Below, piece after piece: positions 16,151 to 26,100 of a stretch of DNA of 33,722 nucleotides. The stretch is taken from positions 1 through 33,722 of the forward strand of contig JAICGZ010000025.1 in NCBI GenBank assembly GCA_025922875.1. The letters run 5' to 3'. The position numbers and the translations under genes are program-made. The stretch comes from Pyrinomonadaceae bacterium. Lineage in GTDB: Bacteria; Acidobacteriota; Blastocatellia; Pyrinomonadales; Pyrinomonadaceae. The notes beneath the pieces are model-generated. The model had not been told where the DNA came from. It saw nothing but the letters and a program-made list of their open reading frames with translations, and did no database searches. Positions within the stretch are counted from its first letter, which is position 1. Every line of letters begins with the position of its first letter.

Positions 16151-17080
16151 TTAGTCGCTGGTAGGAAGGAGATTGGACTGTTCGTCTCGAGTGTCAACGT
16201 TTTTCATCAGAAACTCCTGCGTCGGATACGGAATGGTAATGGACCGCTCGCGGAACAATTGCGTGATCCGGTAGTTAATATCACTGCGGATCTGTACGTG
16301 GCGCCTTGGCAGGTTAGACCAAACAAGCAAACGAAAATCAAGCGAGTAATCGCCGAACTTAAGAAACTGCACCCGGGGTTGAGGATCTACTAACACGTTG
16401 GCGACATTCTTCGCTGCGTCGATCAGCGTGGTCGTCACCAGGTCGACATCGGAGTCGTACGCTACGCCAATCTCGATCGCGATTCGCGCTCGCGGATCTC
16501 CGTAGGACCAGTTCACCACACGTTGACTTATCAGCTTCGAATTCGGAACGATGATCGCAATCCGATCGTTTGTCGTGACGATGGTGGTGCGCAGGTTGAT
16601 ACTCTGCACGTCCCCTTCATCTTCGCCGATCGTGATCCGATCCCCGACTCTGATTGGTCTTTCGAAGAGCAGGATAAAGCCCGACGCGATGTCCGCCGCG
16701 ATGTACTGTAGACCAAAGCCGATGCCGACGGACAAAGCTGTAAAGATCACGGCAATTGAAGTGAGGTCCAGCGCAAATGCCTGCTTGAGCGCCACCAGCG
16801 TTCCGATCATGATGACGAGATACTTGGCCAACCGGCAGATCGTGTAACGCAAACCGGGATCGATGTGATGCCGGCTCTCGATGCGTCGCTCGATCAGCGT
16901 GGACACTGCACGCGCCACCAATAGCGCCACAATAAAAACGGCTACGCCGACGATGACGCTCGAAACCGAAACTGTGATTCGTCCGAAGGTAAACTGTTGC
17001 GTGAGGTAAGCCCAGACGCGCGCAAGTACGTCGGTGAAATCCTGCCAGAATAATAAGAAGTTCGCGAACTCTGCCATCAT
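16151..17080 (-). CDS. MscS-family mechanosensitive ion channel
   Basis: This 309-residue protein opens under membrane tension and releases solutes during osmotic downshock. Three transmembrane segments are seen: about 38-59, 84-104 and the pore helix 107-140 with the MscS signature GIGFGLQYIAADIASGFIL followed by RPIRVGDRI at 141-149. The soluble vestibule follows, with VVTTNDRIAIIVPNSKLIS. The length is that of the basic small channel rather than the large YbdG-type. A two-codon ATG-ATG start has only a weak Shine-Dalgarno sequence. It sits upstream of the TetR gene on the same strand but is separated from it by the inverted repeat. Confidence 0.9.
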   Translation of the reverse strand: MMAEFANFLLFWQDFTDVLARVWAYLTQQFTFGRITVSVSSVIVGVAVFIVALLVARAVSTLIERRIESRHHIDPGLRYTICRLAKYLVIMIGTLVALKQAFALDLTSIAVIFTALSVGIGFGLQYIAADIASGFILLFERPIRVGDRITIGEDEGDVQSINLRTTIVTTNDRIAIIVPNSKLISQRVVNWSYGDPRARIAIEIGVAYDSDVDLVTTTLIDAAKNVANVLVDPQPRVQFLKFGDYSLDFRLLVWSNLPRRHVQIRSDINYRITQLFRERSITIPYPTQEFLMKNVDTRDEQSNLLPTSD

Positions 17081-17183
17081 GTAACACCAGCATAACGATT
17101 AATCTGTTACAAAAGCGTTGTATCCATCGTTCGTTTGCAAAAAAACTCTCCTTTCCCCTCTCTGGGCCAGCGAAGAAAGTTCA

Positions 17184-17212
17184 TTGACAGGGTATGTAGG
17201 TGTCACTAAGAT
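17184..17212 (+). promoter_or_regulatory. Promoter of the TonB-dependent receptor gene
   Basis: TTGACA (17184-17189, a perfect -35 consensus) is followed 17 nt later by TAAGAT (17207-17212, four of six). Transcription would start near 17219, leaving a 5' leader of about 60 nt before the AGGAG site and ATG. Confidence 0.6.
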
Positions 17213-17278
17213 GAGCGTCCAAACCGTGCAAAACCCCTGACTCAATACGAAACTAAATCTTAAATATAGGAGAACAGT

Positions 17279-20200
17279 ATGTCGACCCCCGCCCTTCGCA
17301 ACTTCCCCCGGATCCATACTTTTGCAATCAGCCTTCTTCTTACACTGCTAATCGCGCCCTCGATGGTTGCGCAAACTCAGAGCACGACGGGAACGATCCA
17401 GGGCACAGTTGTAGATTCGAATGGCGCAGTCGTCCCTGATGCGAATGTTGAAATAAAGAATCTCGATACCAATTTGACGAAGACTATGACAACGAACGAG
17501 GAAGGGCGATTCATTTTTCTCGCACTTCCGCCGGGCAACTATTCAGTGACTGTTTCCAAACAGGGCTTCAACACGCCCGAACTCCCACGAACGACGCTAA
17601 CGGTGGGCCAGGCGTTGACCATTCCCTTTACGCTTGCAGTTTCTCCCATAGCAGAAAGGGTTACGGTCACTGCTGTTCCGACAGTGGACACAACGAAGAC
17701 TGAGGCCAGTGTCACACTGAACGAGACAACAGTAAACACTACACCAATTCTGGGAAGAAAATTTGAAGACCTGCTGACACTCACACCCGGCGTGAGCATC
17801 ACCCAGGGACCCGACGGCGATGAAATAAACTTCTCCGGTCAACGCGGAATCTTCAACAACGTCAGTCTGGATGGCGGCGACTACAACAACGGTTTCTTCG
17901 GCGAACAGCTCGGCGGACAACGCGCTGCGATCGACATCACATTGGAGGCGGTAAAAGAGTTTCAGGTTGTTGCAACCGGCGCCAGCGCCGAGTTTGGACG
18001 TACGGCCGGTGGAGTTATCAATGTCATTACCAAGTCTGGGGCAAACGACGTTCACGGCAGTGGATTTTATTTCCAACGCCTCGAAGCACTAACCGCAAAT
18101 ACCTCAGACGGCAAACCACTGGAAGGTTTTCACCGCGAGCAATACGGCGCAACGATCGGTGGTCCATTCCGCAAAGATAAGGCGTTTTATTTCTTCGCGT
18201 TCGAGGGCATTCGTGAAAATCTGGATCGTTCCAATCTGAGCGCACAGATCGGCGACACCCCTTGCCCGACTCCCAATCCGACGATTACTCAGAATGAAGC
18301 CTTGATAAATGCTAACGAGGATTGCCAACGGCTCGCGCTCATCAATTTCATCAGAGCAACACGCAATCAGGAAGAGGGTCTGCCAGTCCAACACAAGATC
18401 AACAATCAGGCATTCTTCTCGAAAGTCGACTTCCACTTTAATAATGCAAACCACCTTTCAGTTTCTTATAACTTCGACTACTCAAGAAACGAAAACCAAA
18501 CGTTCGATGTAGAGACCTATGGAAATTCCGCCAACGGCATCGAGGGACCATCAAAGATCAATGTGATCCGGGCCAATTTGTTCACCACTGTCTCGCCGAC
18601 AAAATTGAACGAAGCTCACTTCTCTTACAGTCGTGAGCTGCGACCGCGATCTGCCATTCCTTCGAATGTCCCGGCGGATACGGCAATGGGATTTGCGACG
18701 ACTTTCAGGTTTGGTAATCCCTTCTTTCTCCAACCAAACGTCGATGAACTACTTTGGCGTACACACGTTAAAGACAATTTTTCAATCGTTGCGGGTGATC
18801 ACAACGTCAAGTTTGGCGGCGAATGGCTGCATACACTGAACGACCAGGTCTTCCGCGGTTTCTTTACGGGCCGCTATATCTTCGACAGCGTGACTGGCTT
18901 CCTGCGTTATGCCTTAACACCTGCTGCAAATGGCTTCGGCCCCACCGTAGGCGAGTGTTTTGATACGTCCGGCGCCTTTACGGGATGGATTACGCAGGGT
19001 CCACCGTTTAATCAAACGTGCCCCGTGGGAAGTAGTGTGGGTGGACCACTCCTTCTTTATTTGCAGAACGGCATACCCACAGGTATCGCGGGCGTTCCGC
19101 CGCCAGGCAAGTCTACAATCACGAACGAAGACATTGCTCTGTTCGCTCAGGACAAGTGGCAGATAAGATCGAACTTCACTTTGAACTATGGTCTGCGCTG
19201 GGAAGCTCAGATCTTCCCCGAACCCGTCGTACCACCGAGTGAGACCGTCTACGCTTCGTTGCTATCGAATCCGGCATTTCCTTCTGACGGTACGTTGCAC
19301 AGTCCTAAAAAACAGTTTCAGCCGCGTCTTGGCTTTGCGTGGGATATATCGAATCAGGGCAAATCAGTGCTGCGGGCTAGCGCCGGCATATACTACGGCC
19401 GGCAGAACATGTTGTCTCAGGTTGGTTCGATTACTGACAACGGCGTGCAACAGTTTGGTATCGCCTGCGGTTCTTCCTTTGGTTGTAGCAGTGGTCAGGG
19501 ATTGCCAACCTGGCCTAACATCGTGAATGTCCCACCATCCGGCGGCCTTCCTTCATTCGCATCCATTCGCGTATTTAGCAAGGATTACGCTAACCCGCGA
19601 ATCTATACGGCTAATGTTCAATTCGAGCAGCAGTTGGCTGATGATCTGTCGATGTATTTCGACTTCACCCACTCGAAGGGTGTTCACCTGACACGCTTCA
19701 TCAATCTCAATAGAGTGGGACTGTTTCCGGGTTTCGGCGACGTGTTCGTAACCAGCGCCGTTGGTAGATCTGTGTACGACGGATTTACCGTGGGTATGCG
19801 AAAGAGGTTTGCCAAACGATATCAGTTTGAGTGGAATTACGTGCTTTCGAAAGATAAGGACGACGACTCGAACGAACGTGATCCATTTACGGATCGTTCC
19901 TTTGATCCCCTGAACCTCAGTCTGGACTATGCGTTATCGGACCGCGACATTCGTCACAAGTTCAACTTCTTTACCTTTGTTGAAATGGGTTGGGGACTTG
20001 AAGGAAACTTCCGGGTGCAGGCACGAAGTGCTCAACCGATCACGCCGGGAGTTCGCACGGCAACCAATCGGAACACGGCGCGCAAGGACAATGAATATTT
20101 CTCCTTCGACTGGCGCATTCAAAGGCCATTCCGCCTTAATGAACGCTTCTCGATTATTCCGGTGATCGAGATGTTCAATACCTTCAACAACACCAACAAC

Positions 20201-20305
20201 ATCAATCCGCTCACGACGCCAGGCCTTTTTAACTTCGATGGGTTCCTGCGACAGGGCGTGGGCGATCCACGGCAGGTGCAGTTGGCTGTGAAGGTTACTT
20301 TCTAG
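17279..20305 (+). CDS. TonB-dependent receptor, Oar-like
   Basis: A 1008-residue outer-membrane receptor. A signal peptide covers about 1-32 (ISLLLTLLIAPSMVAQ). Residues about 38-120 are a carboxypeptidase-regulatory-like domain (GTIQGTVVDSNGAVVPDANVEI, EGRFIFLALPPGNYSVTV). The plug is at about 150-260 (LGRKFEDLLTLTPGV, FSGQRG, NNVSLDGGDYNN, FGRTAGGVINVITKSG), and the rest is barrel. It ends in a terminal phenylalanine (LAVKVTF). The group is abundant in Acidobacteriota; substrates are thought to be glycans or peptides but cannot be told here. No SusD-like partner lies next to it. AGGAG stands a few bases before the ATG, and a strong promoter precedes it. Confidence 0.92.
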   Translation: MSTPALRNFPRIHTFAISLLLTLLIAPSMVAQTQSTTGTIQGTVVDSNGAVVPDANVEIKNLDTNLTKTMTTNEEGRFIFLALPPGNYSVTVSKQGFNTPELPRTTLTVGQALTIPFTLAVSPIAERVTVTAVPTVDTTKTEASVTLNETTVNTTPILGRKFEDLLTLTPGVSITQGPDGDEINFSGQRGIFNNVSLDGGDYNNGFFGEQLGGQRAAIDITLEAVKEFQVVATGASAEFGRTAGGVINVITKSGANDVHGSGFYFQRLEALTANTSDGKPLEGFHREQYGATIGGPFRKDKAFYFFAFEGIRENLDRSNLSAQIGDTPCPTPNPTITQNEALINANEDCQRLALINFIRATRNQEEGLPVQHKINNQAFFSKVDFHFNNANHLSVSYNFDYSRNENQTFDVETYGNSANGIEGPSKINVIRANLFTTVSPTKLNEAHFSYSRELRPRSAIPSNVPADTAMGFATTFRFGNPFFLQPNVDELLWRTHVKDNFSIVAGDHNVKFGGEWLHTLNDQVFRGFFTGRYIFDSVTGFLRYALTPAANGFGPTVGECFDTSGAFTGWITQGPPFNQTCPVGSSVGGPLLLYLQNGIPTGIAGVPPPGKSTITNEDIALFAQDKWQIRSNFTLNYGLRWEAQIFPEPVVPPSETVYASLLSNPAFPSDGTLHSPKKQFQPRLGFAWDISNQGKSVLRASAGIYYGRQNMLSQVGSITDNGVQQFGIACGSSFGCSSGQGLPTWPNIVNVPPSGGLPSFASIRVFSKDYANPRIYTANVQFEQQLADDLSMYFDFTHSKGVHLTRFINLNRVGLFPGFGDVFVTSAVGRSVYDGFTVGMRKRFAKRYQFEWNYVLSKDKDDDSNERDPFTDRSFDPLNLSLDYALSDRDIRHKFNFFTFVEMGWGLEGNFRVQARSAQPITPGVRTATNRNTARKDNEYFSFDWRIQRPFRLNERFSIIPVIEMFNTFNNTNNINPLTTPGLFNFDGFLRQGVGDPRQVQLAVKVTF

Positions 20306-20323
20306 GCCAGTTCACTTTGTGGC

Positions 20324-20361
20324 CACAGATGAACGCGGATTTTAATCCGTGTTCATCTGTG
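20324..20361. repeat. Inverted repeat at the end of the TonB and TrpF-like genes
   Basis: Arms at 20324-20341 and 20344-20361 match at 17 of 18 positions around a 2-nt loop. The right arm forms the last codons of the TrpF-like gene (Met-Asn-Thr-Asp, then the stop in the loop). The motif CACAGATGAACACGGATT is of a dispersed type seen in many bacterial genomes (from memory). It lies between convergent genes and may end both transcripts. Confidence 0.8.
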
Positions 20362-21007
20362 TGAAGAAGTTTCTTAGCTTCTCCGGATCCAGGCGACCCT
20401 CAGAACGCAGTCCACTACAAACGTCAATCCCAAACGGTTGCACTTCCCGAATGGCTGCGGCAACATTCGCGGGTTTCAGTCCGCCTGCGAGAAACAACGG
20501 CACGTCGATCGCTTCTCTGATCCTGCGGCTCAAACTCCAATCGTGTGTTCGACCCGTCCCGCCAAGTTCTTTGATCGCCAACGATTGATTCCCTGAATCC
20601 AACAACACCGCATCAACGTGCGGAGCGATAGCGATTGCTTCGTCAACAGCTTCCGGACCAGTAACGTGCACGACCTGGACCAGCGACACACCGGGCAATG
20701 CGTCGCGCAGTTCTCGATGACTGCCGTGTGGCAATCGATCGCAAATCTGAATCGTATTGACGCGCAGTCGTCTCTGCTGGTCGATGATGGAAGCAGCATC
20801 TTCCTTGCACGTGAGCAGAAACGAACTAATGGCGGGTGGAACCGTCGTGGCGATTTCTGCAATCAAACTTTCGGGGATCGGACCTGGACCACTCGGCATC
20901 TCTGACACAAGCCCGATCGCGGATGCGCCGGCGTCAATCGCCATCCACGCCTCCTCGATACTCGCGATGCAGCAGATCTTTACCCGTGGTTTCTTTGTCG
21001 GTCGCAT
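20342..21007 (-). CDS. Phosphoribosylanthranilate isomerase-like protein (TrpF-like)
   Basis: A 221-residue TIM-barrel of the TrpF family, which converts phosphoribosylanthranilate to the carboxyphenylamino-deoxyribulose phosphate in tryptophan synthesis. The opening VKICCIAS retains the first cysteine (Cys12) in the place of the catalytic cysteine of KICGIT, and Asp137 in AVLLDS stands for the catalytic acid. GGTGRTHDWSL (149-159), FLAGGLKPANV and IDVCSGLRSEGRLDPEKL complete the family pattern. The second motif residues differ (CC for CG, and GIDVCSG for DVSSG), so the activity may be altered. No other trp gene is nearby. It lies about 30 bp after the hemolysin III-like gene on the same strand. 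Confidence 0.72.
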   Translation of the reverse strand: MRPTKKPRVKICCIASIEEAWMAIDAGASAIGLVSEMPSGPGPIPESLIAEIATTVPPAISSFLLTCKEDAASIIDQQRRLRVNTIQICDRLPHGSHRELRDALPGVSLVQVVHVTGPEAVDEAIAIAPHVDAVLLDSGNQSLAIKELGGTGRTHDWSLSRRIREAIDVPLFLAGGLKPANVAAAIREVQPFGIDVCSGLRSEGRLDPEKLRNFFTQMNTD

Positions 21008-21037
21008 GGATTTGCGCCTCTTGTGCTCTTTATCGGC

Positions 21038-21685
21038 TCAGGCCGCGTACCAGAGCACGGCAAAGAAGTGGCAGGTCGTTCCGGCGATCACGAAGAGGTG
21101 CCAGATGAAGTGGCTGTAGCGTCGCTGCCCTGCAAAAAACGCGAGACCGCCTGTGTAAGCAATTCCACCGGCGAGTATCAAGAGAATTCCGGGTAGCGGT
21201 ATCAGTGTCAGCATGGGCTTGGTAGCGACGACGGCGAGCCAACCCATCACGATGTATAGCGCGATCGTGATCCACGAGTGACGCGTGCCCCTGCATGCTT
21301 TGAGCGTGATACCGGTGATCGCCAGAGTCCAAATGACGACGAGCAGCGTCCATCCCCATGGACCACGTAACACACCCAGACTAAACGGCGTGTACGTTCC
21401 TGCGATCAGGATAAAGATTGCGCAGTGATCGAACAGTCGAAATAGTTGCTTGGCGCCTGCGTGAGTTAGCGCGTGATAGAGAGTCGAAGCGAGATAGAGT
21501 AGGACCATCGTTGCGCTAAAGACGCCGGCGCCGACGATAAAGTGGAAGCTGCCGGCGCGCATCGCGGAGATCACCAGAAACGGCGCTGCAACCAGCGCCA
21601 GTATCAGGCCCAAGCCATGACTGACGCTGTTTGCGATCTCCTCACCTAAAGAGGGCGAAGGCATTTCCAGTGAAGAATTTTTCAT
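21038..21685 (-). CDS. Hemolysin III family membrane protein (PAQR/YqfA-like)
   Basis: A 215-residue protein with seven hydrophobic segments, belonging to the PAQR/hemolysin III superfamily. Typical motifs are EIANSVSHGLG, STLYHALTHAG, DHCAIFILIAGTYTPF and the late YSHFIWHLFVIAGTTCHF. The conserved Asp and His residues are the metal ligands of the family, which is thought to act on lipids or have hydrolase-like activity; hemolysis is not implied. It is followed by the TrpF-like gene with a 30-bp gap, a likely operon. Confidence 0.87.
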   Translation of the reverse strand: MKNSSLEMPSPSLGEEIANSVSHGLGLILALVAAPFLVISAMRAGSFHFIVGAGVFSATMVLLYLASTLYHALTHAGAKQLFRLFDHCAIFILIAGTYTPFSLGVLRGPWGWTLLVVIWTLAITGITLKACRGTRHSWITIALYIVMGWLAVVATKPMLTLIPLPGILLILAGGIAYTGGLAFFAGQRRYSHFIWHLFVIAGTTCHFFAVLWYAA

Positions 21686-21759
21686 GCGCCGTATTCTACA
21701 CGTTCAGGGCTTCGTTTTGGGTTCGGCGTAGAACACTTTGTTCACGATCTTCCCATTGC

Positions 21760-22845
21760 TTATGGCAACGCTGTGAACCCTTTGAGCGGGTTACTATAAA
21801 ACGCCTCCGTCTGCCACGCGGTCTTGTTCCACATGCCGTCCTGATCACCGATGATTTGCACCGGCACGATCACACGATCGCTGCCAAGCTGATTGCTTGT
21901 CGCAATACCGTTGTCGAACTTTCCTCCTGGCTGCACGGTGAACTTGAGCGAACGTGCCAGCTTGTTGTTCCAAAGCACCTTAACTTCATATTCACCCGGA
22001 TTGGCGGCGAGGGTAAAGATATCTTTGGTGGTGGCATCGTCCGTCTTGTTGCTGCCTTTGATGTTTGGGAAGTCGCACTCGATGCGCGCCCATTTCGCTT
22101 TCTGCGGCACGGAATCCTCGACGTAGTGAGTGGTGTTGTTCTCAACTTCGGCGTCACAACCCGCCTTGCCGACTTCGATTCCGTCCATAAATTGTTTCCC
22201 GACTTCCTTGCCTTGATAGAACAGGTGTGGATCGAACTTCACGGCCTCACCACGGACCCAGAAAGCAACGTGAAAATCGGGGAGCTTCCAACCGTACACG
22301 TCGTGCGGCGTCAGATAAACGTAACCGATCGGCAGGTTCCAATCATGGTCCACAAAATAGACCCACTTATTCGCGGCCTTTGGTCCAACTTCATTGGAAC
22401 GAGCTTTGGCGACTTTCATCTTGCCGCTGAATAGCGTGGAATCAGTGCCGGCTAGTTCGTTGCGCATCTTGATCGTGAAGTTTACCGGACCGGTGTAAAG
22501 GCTGCCTTTATCTTCCGGAATCTGGCGGCCGCCGCACTCGGTTTTCCACCAGTAACCCTTTTCGATGTTGTTTGTGTCGCAGTCAAACTTCACCCACGGG
22601 CCGGTGGGCAGTGTGTATTCCACGTAGAGTTGACTACCGCTTGCGATTGGGCCATTGACGCGAAAGTTCATGCGCGGCACCCAACTCCAAGTATCGTAAT
22701 TGCCTTTGTAGACGTTGAATGTAAAAGCGGTGATCTGGATGGAGTCTTTGGCGATCGTAGGTTGATCCTGCGTTGCGCTTGCAAGCGGGTTAAGTCCAAC
22801 CACAACGAGAAAAATCAGGAAGGCATACGCAAAATTGTTTCTCAC
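21760..22845 (-). CDS. Unknown secreted protein with paired cysteines
   Basis: A 361-residue protein I do not recognise. The start is a GTG, because AGGAGG (22856-22861) lies 10 nt before it and the resulting N-terminus is a clean signal peptide (MRNNFAYAFLIFLVVVGLNPLASA); a longer frame upstream has no ribosome-binding site. After it come repeated beta-strand-like segments (INGPIASG, PTGPWVKFDCDT, KKTECGG-like WKTECGGRQ) and short turns. Cysteines occur in FDCDT, TECGG, AGCDAE and IECDF, which could form two disulfides. The sequence AANPGEYEVKVLWNNKLARSLKF resembles the edge of an immunoglobulin-like fold. The tail (NPLKGFTALP) has no anchor. No function is proposed. Confidence 0.7.
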   Translation of the reverse strand: MRNNFAYAFLIFLVVVGLNPLASATQDQPTIAKDSIQITAFTFNVYKGNYDTWSWVPRMNFRVNGPIASGSQLYVEYTLPTGPWVKFDCDTNNIEKGYWWKTECGGRQIPEDKGSLYTGPVNFTIKMRNELAGTDSTLFSGKMKVAKARSNEVGPKAANKWVYFVDHDWNLPIGYVYLTPHDVYGWKLPDFHVAFWVRGEAVKFDPHLFYQGKEVGKQFMDGIEVGKAGCDAEVENNTTHYVEDSVPQKAKWARIECDFPNIKGSNKTDDATTKDIFTLAANPGEYEVKVLWNNKLARSLKFTVQPGGKFDNGIATSNQLGSDRVIVPVQIIGDQDGMWNKTAWQTEAFYSNPLKGFTALP

Positions 22846-22855
22846 GGACGGGGAA

Positions 22856-22861
22856 CCTCCT
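22856..22861 (-). promoter_or_regulatory. Shine-Dalgarno site that fixes the GTG start at 22845
   Basis: AGGAGG on the minus strand, ten bases before GTG. It decides the start of the unknown secreted protein over a longer open frame. Confidence 0.7.
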
Positions 22862-22942
22862 GCGTGTTCTTCTGGGCAAAGCGTCCGTGAGTTTACTACG
22901 ACGCTCAATGGTTCGTTAAGTCGTTTTACTCCCTCGTTCAGA

Positions 22943-22991
22943 GTTCAGCCTTTAGGCTGCTGTTTTCGGAACCGCAAGCTAAAGCTTGAAC
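22943..22991. repeat. Imperfect inverted repeat of GTTCA-type
   Basis: GTTCAGCCTTTAGGCTG faces CAAGCTAAAGCTTGAAC across a short loop, about 12 of 17 positions pairing. It lies between two co-oriented minus-strand genes and is immediately followed by a second inverted repeat. It is likely a dispersed intergenic element. Confidence 0.6.
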
Positions 22992-23014
22992 TGGCTTTGC
23001 ACGAAAAGTCTGAT

Positions 23015-23121
23015 TCTCTGTGCAACCTCTGTGTCCTCTGTGCCTCTGTGGTTGTTTTTCCTAAGCAATAATTGACCACAGAGACACAGAGGGTTCACAG
23101 AGGACGGAGGTTGCACCGAGA
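23015..23121. repeat. Long inverted repeat of ACAGAGG-rich sequence
   Basis: The left arm (23015-23052) and right arm (23075-23121) are largely complementary, built from CTCTGTG/CACAGAG words, with gaps in the right arm. The motif resembles a dispersed repeat seen in many environmental bacterial genomes. It ends about 27 bp before the stop codon of the giant secreted protein gene. Confidence 0.7.
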
Positions 23122-23147
23122 AGAAGCCCGGCGCAAATGAGCAAATT

Positions 23148-26100
23148 TTACGGACTCGTTACCCTCACATCCATGGCTCCCTTGCGATTGCTGCTCGGAT
23201 CAATGCTGATCGTGAACGTACCCGTCGCATTCAACGTCTGTGTGGGCATATTGAAGTTGAGACTGCTCGAAGTGAATGAAGCTTGTTGTGTGCCATCCGG
23301 CTTGAGCAGTCTAACCGTCATCAGACCAATCGCGTTGTTCGTCATTCGAACTGTGACCTGTTGTCCGGAACTAGCCGTGAAAGTCACCTTCGCATTCTGG
23401 CCTGGAACGGTAGTAGCAACGTTTATCGCAGAAGCGTTGATTGTCGTGGATGTCTCAACATCCGGCGGCACATCGTATAGTCTCAGATTTACGGTAGCGG
23501 TGTTGAAGCTGTTCGGGTCTACAAATATCGAGTAGGTACCTGTTACAGGTAATACCCTCACATCGATGAACCCGTTGCTGCCATTACCCACGACATTCGA
23601 AGCCAGGCTCGCTCCATCGGGTTTCCTGATTGTTGTTGACAGAATCCCACTATTCGTCACTGAGACGCCCGTGATATCCAGGCTGATTCGCTGGTTGATA
23701 ACACCATCGAAGGTTAGCTGTCCGTTTTGTCCGGCCGTAGTAGTCGTAACCGTTACGGCTGAACCGCCGGGTATGATCGTGCCGCTAACATCAGGCGGCA
23801 CATCGAAGAGCGTCAGCGTCACCGTGCCGGTAGCTGTGTCGTTTGGATCGACCAGCAAAGTGTAAGTGCCGTTTACTGGCAACGTCCTTGTATCGATAAA
23901 CCCGCCGCCGGAGTCGACGGTGGTGGAGCCCAAAGTCGTGCCGTCAGGTTTCCTGATAGCTATGGTAGCGCGATTACTGGTCCCACCGGTCAACACCACG
24001 TTGGTAATTCTTAGCGATACTCTCTGGTTCGCCGTGCCCTCGAACATCAACTTTACACTCTGTCCCGCCGAAGTCGTCGAAACCGTAACGGGCGGATCCC
24101 CTGGTGTGATACTGCCAACGACATCGTCAGGCACGGCGTAAAGTGTCAGTGTGGCGGTGCCGGTAGACGTGTTCGACGGATCAACCACAATCGTGTAGGC
24201 ACCGTCGGCCGGCAGAGTTTGCGTATCAATGAACCCGCCACTTGCGCCCACAGTATTGGACGCGAGGGAGGTACCGTTGGGATTTTTGATCGCAACACTC
24301 AGCAAGTTGCTGCCACCGGTCAAAGCCACACCACTAATCTTTAACAACACGCGTTGGTTAGTCAGACCGATAAACGACAGCTGTCCGTTTTGTCCGGGTG
24401 TAGTCGTCGTCACTGTCACCGACGATCCACCGGGCACAATCGGCCCGGTAATGTCGGGCGGCACGTCATAGAGCGTCAAGGTAACGCTTCCCACGTTCGT
24501 GCCCTGCGGATCTACGAGGATCGTGTAAGTGCCGGTTACCGGCAGGATTCGGGTATCGATGTATCCGCCACCCGAGCCAATGAAACCGTTCGAAACCAGA
24601 GTCGTTCCGTCGGGGTTCTTGATCGAAACGTCTACGTTACCATTGCCTCCGGTCATTGCTACGCCAGTGATCCTCAGGCTTATTCGTTGGGCGGCGGTAC
24701 CATCGAAGGTCACTTGAACATTTTGACCGATATCATTTGTGGTTACGGTTACCGGAGGCCCACCGGGAACAATAGTGGCGGTGACATCGGCTGAGACGTC
24801 ATTAAGCGTCAAGGTGAGACTGCCGGTGGTAAATGATCTATGGTTAACGAGAATCGTGTAAGTGCCGGTCGCGGGAAGCGTTTGCGTATTGATAAATGCC
24901 CCGCCCGAACCGACAAAATTTGCGGTTGCCAGATTAGTTCCATCCGGCTTCTTGATAGCCACATCGGCTTGGCCGTTATTAGCCAGCAAGACCTCACCAA
25001 TGTTCAGGGTTATGCGTTGACCGGCCACACCGTTGAACGATAATAGACCGTTCTGCCCGGGCACTGTTGTCGTAAGTGTTACCGGAGCTCCACCGGGTGT
25101 GATCGTGCCGGTGACATCCGCAGGCACGTCGTAGAGAGTCAGCGTCGTACTGCCGTAACTTGTGTCGCGCGGATCGACGAGCACGGTATAGTTACCCGTG
25201 ACAGGTAATGTCTGAACGTCAAAGAAACTTCCGCTGGAAGAAATCGAACTGATGGAAGCCAGCGTGACGTCGTCCGGCTTCTTAATGGAAACGTCAACGC
25301 TATTACTGCCTCCGGTCAGCGCAACTCCACTCACCTTCAGACTTATGCGCTGGCCCGTCGTCCCGGCAAATGTTAAGAAGCCTCTTTGACCGGCGCCGAT
25401 CGTGGTAACGGTGACTGGCGGTCCTCCGGGAGTAATCGTGCCGGTCACATCGGGCGGCACACTTACCAGCCTCAATGTCATACTCCCAACGTTAGTACCG
25501 GAAGGATCGATGAGGATGGTGTATGTACCCGACGCCGGCAATGCCGAAGACGCAATGAACCCACCGCTGGTGGTCACTGAAGTTGGAGCAACGAGGTTGC
25601 TTCCGTCAGGATTAAGAATGGACACAGCAGAAAAACTAATGGTGACGGCACTCATGGCTAGACCGACTCTCTGTCCTGCCGTTCCCTCAAAAACAACACG
25701 CGCATTCTGTCCTGAGGTTGTTGTTGTTACGGTCACTGTTGGACCATCGGTCGTGATCGTCGCGAACACATCATTGGCGCCAAAAAGTCTGAGGGTTGCT
25801 GATTTTGTTGTCTCTTCGTAGGTCGCGCTGATAGTGACCCCTGACGTGAATTCGATCGGTAACGTCGTGATGGGGAACGTTGCAGAAGTAGCCCCGCCGG
25901 GGACCGTGACGGTAGCAGGTACCGTGGCCATGTTCGTATTGAGGGAGCGTAATGAAACGAATATGCCGCCAGCCGGAGCGGGGTTGGACAATGTGACTTG
26001 ACCCGTTGCAGTGTTACCCGCGCCGATGCTGCTCGGCAAAAGTGTCAGGGCCTGGAGAGAAGTGGGAACCACCGTGAGCAACTTAGTTTGGCCCACGCCA

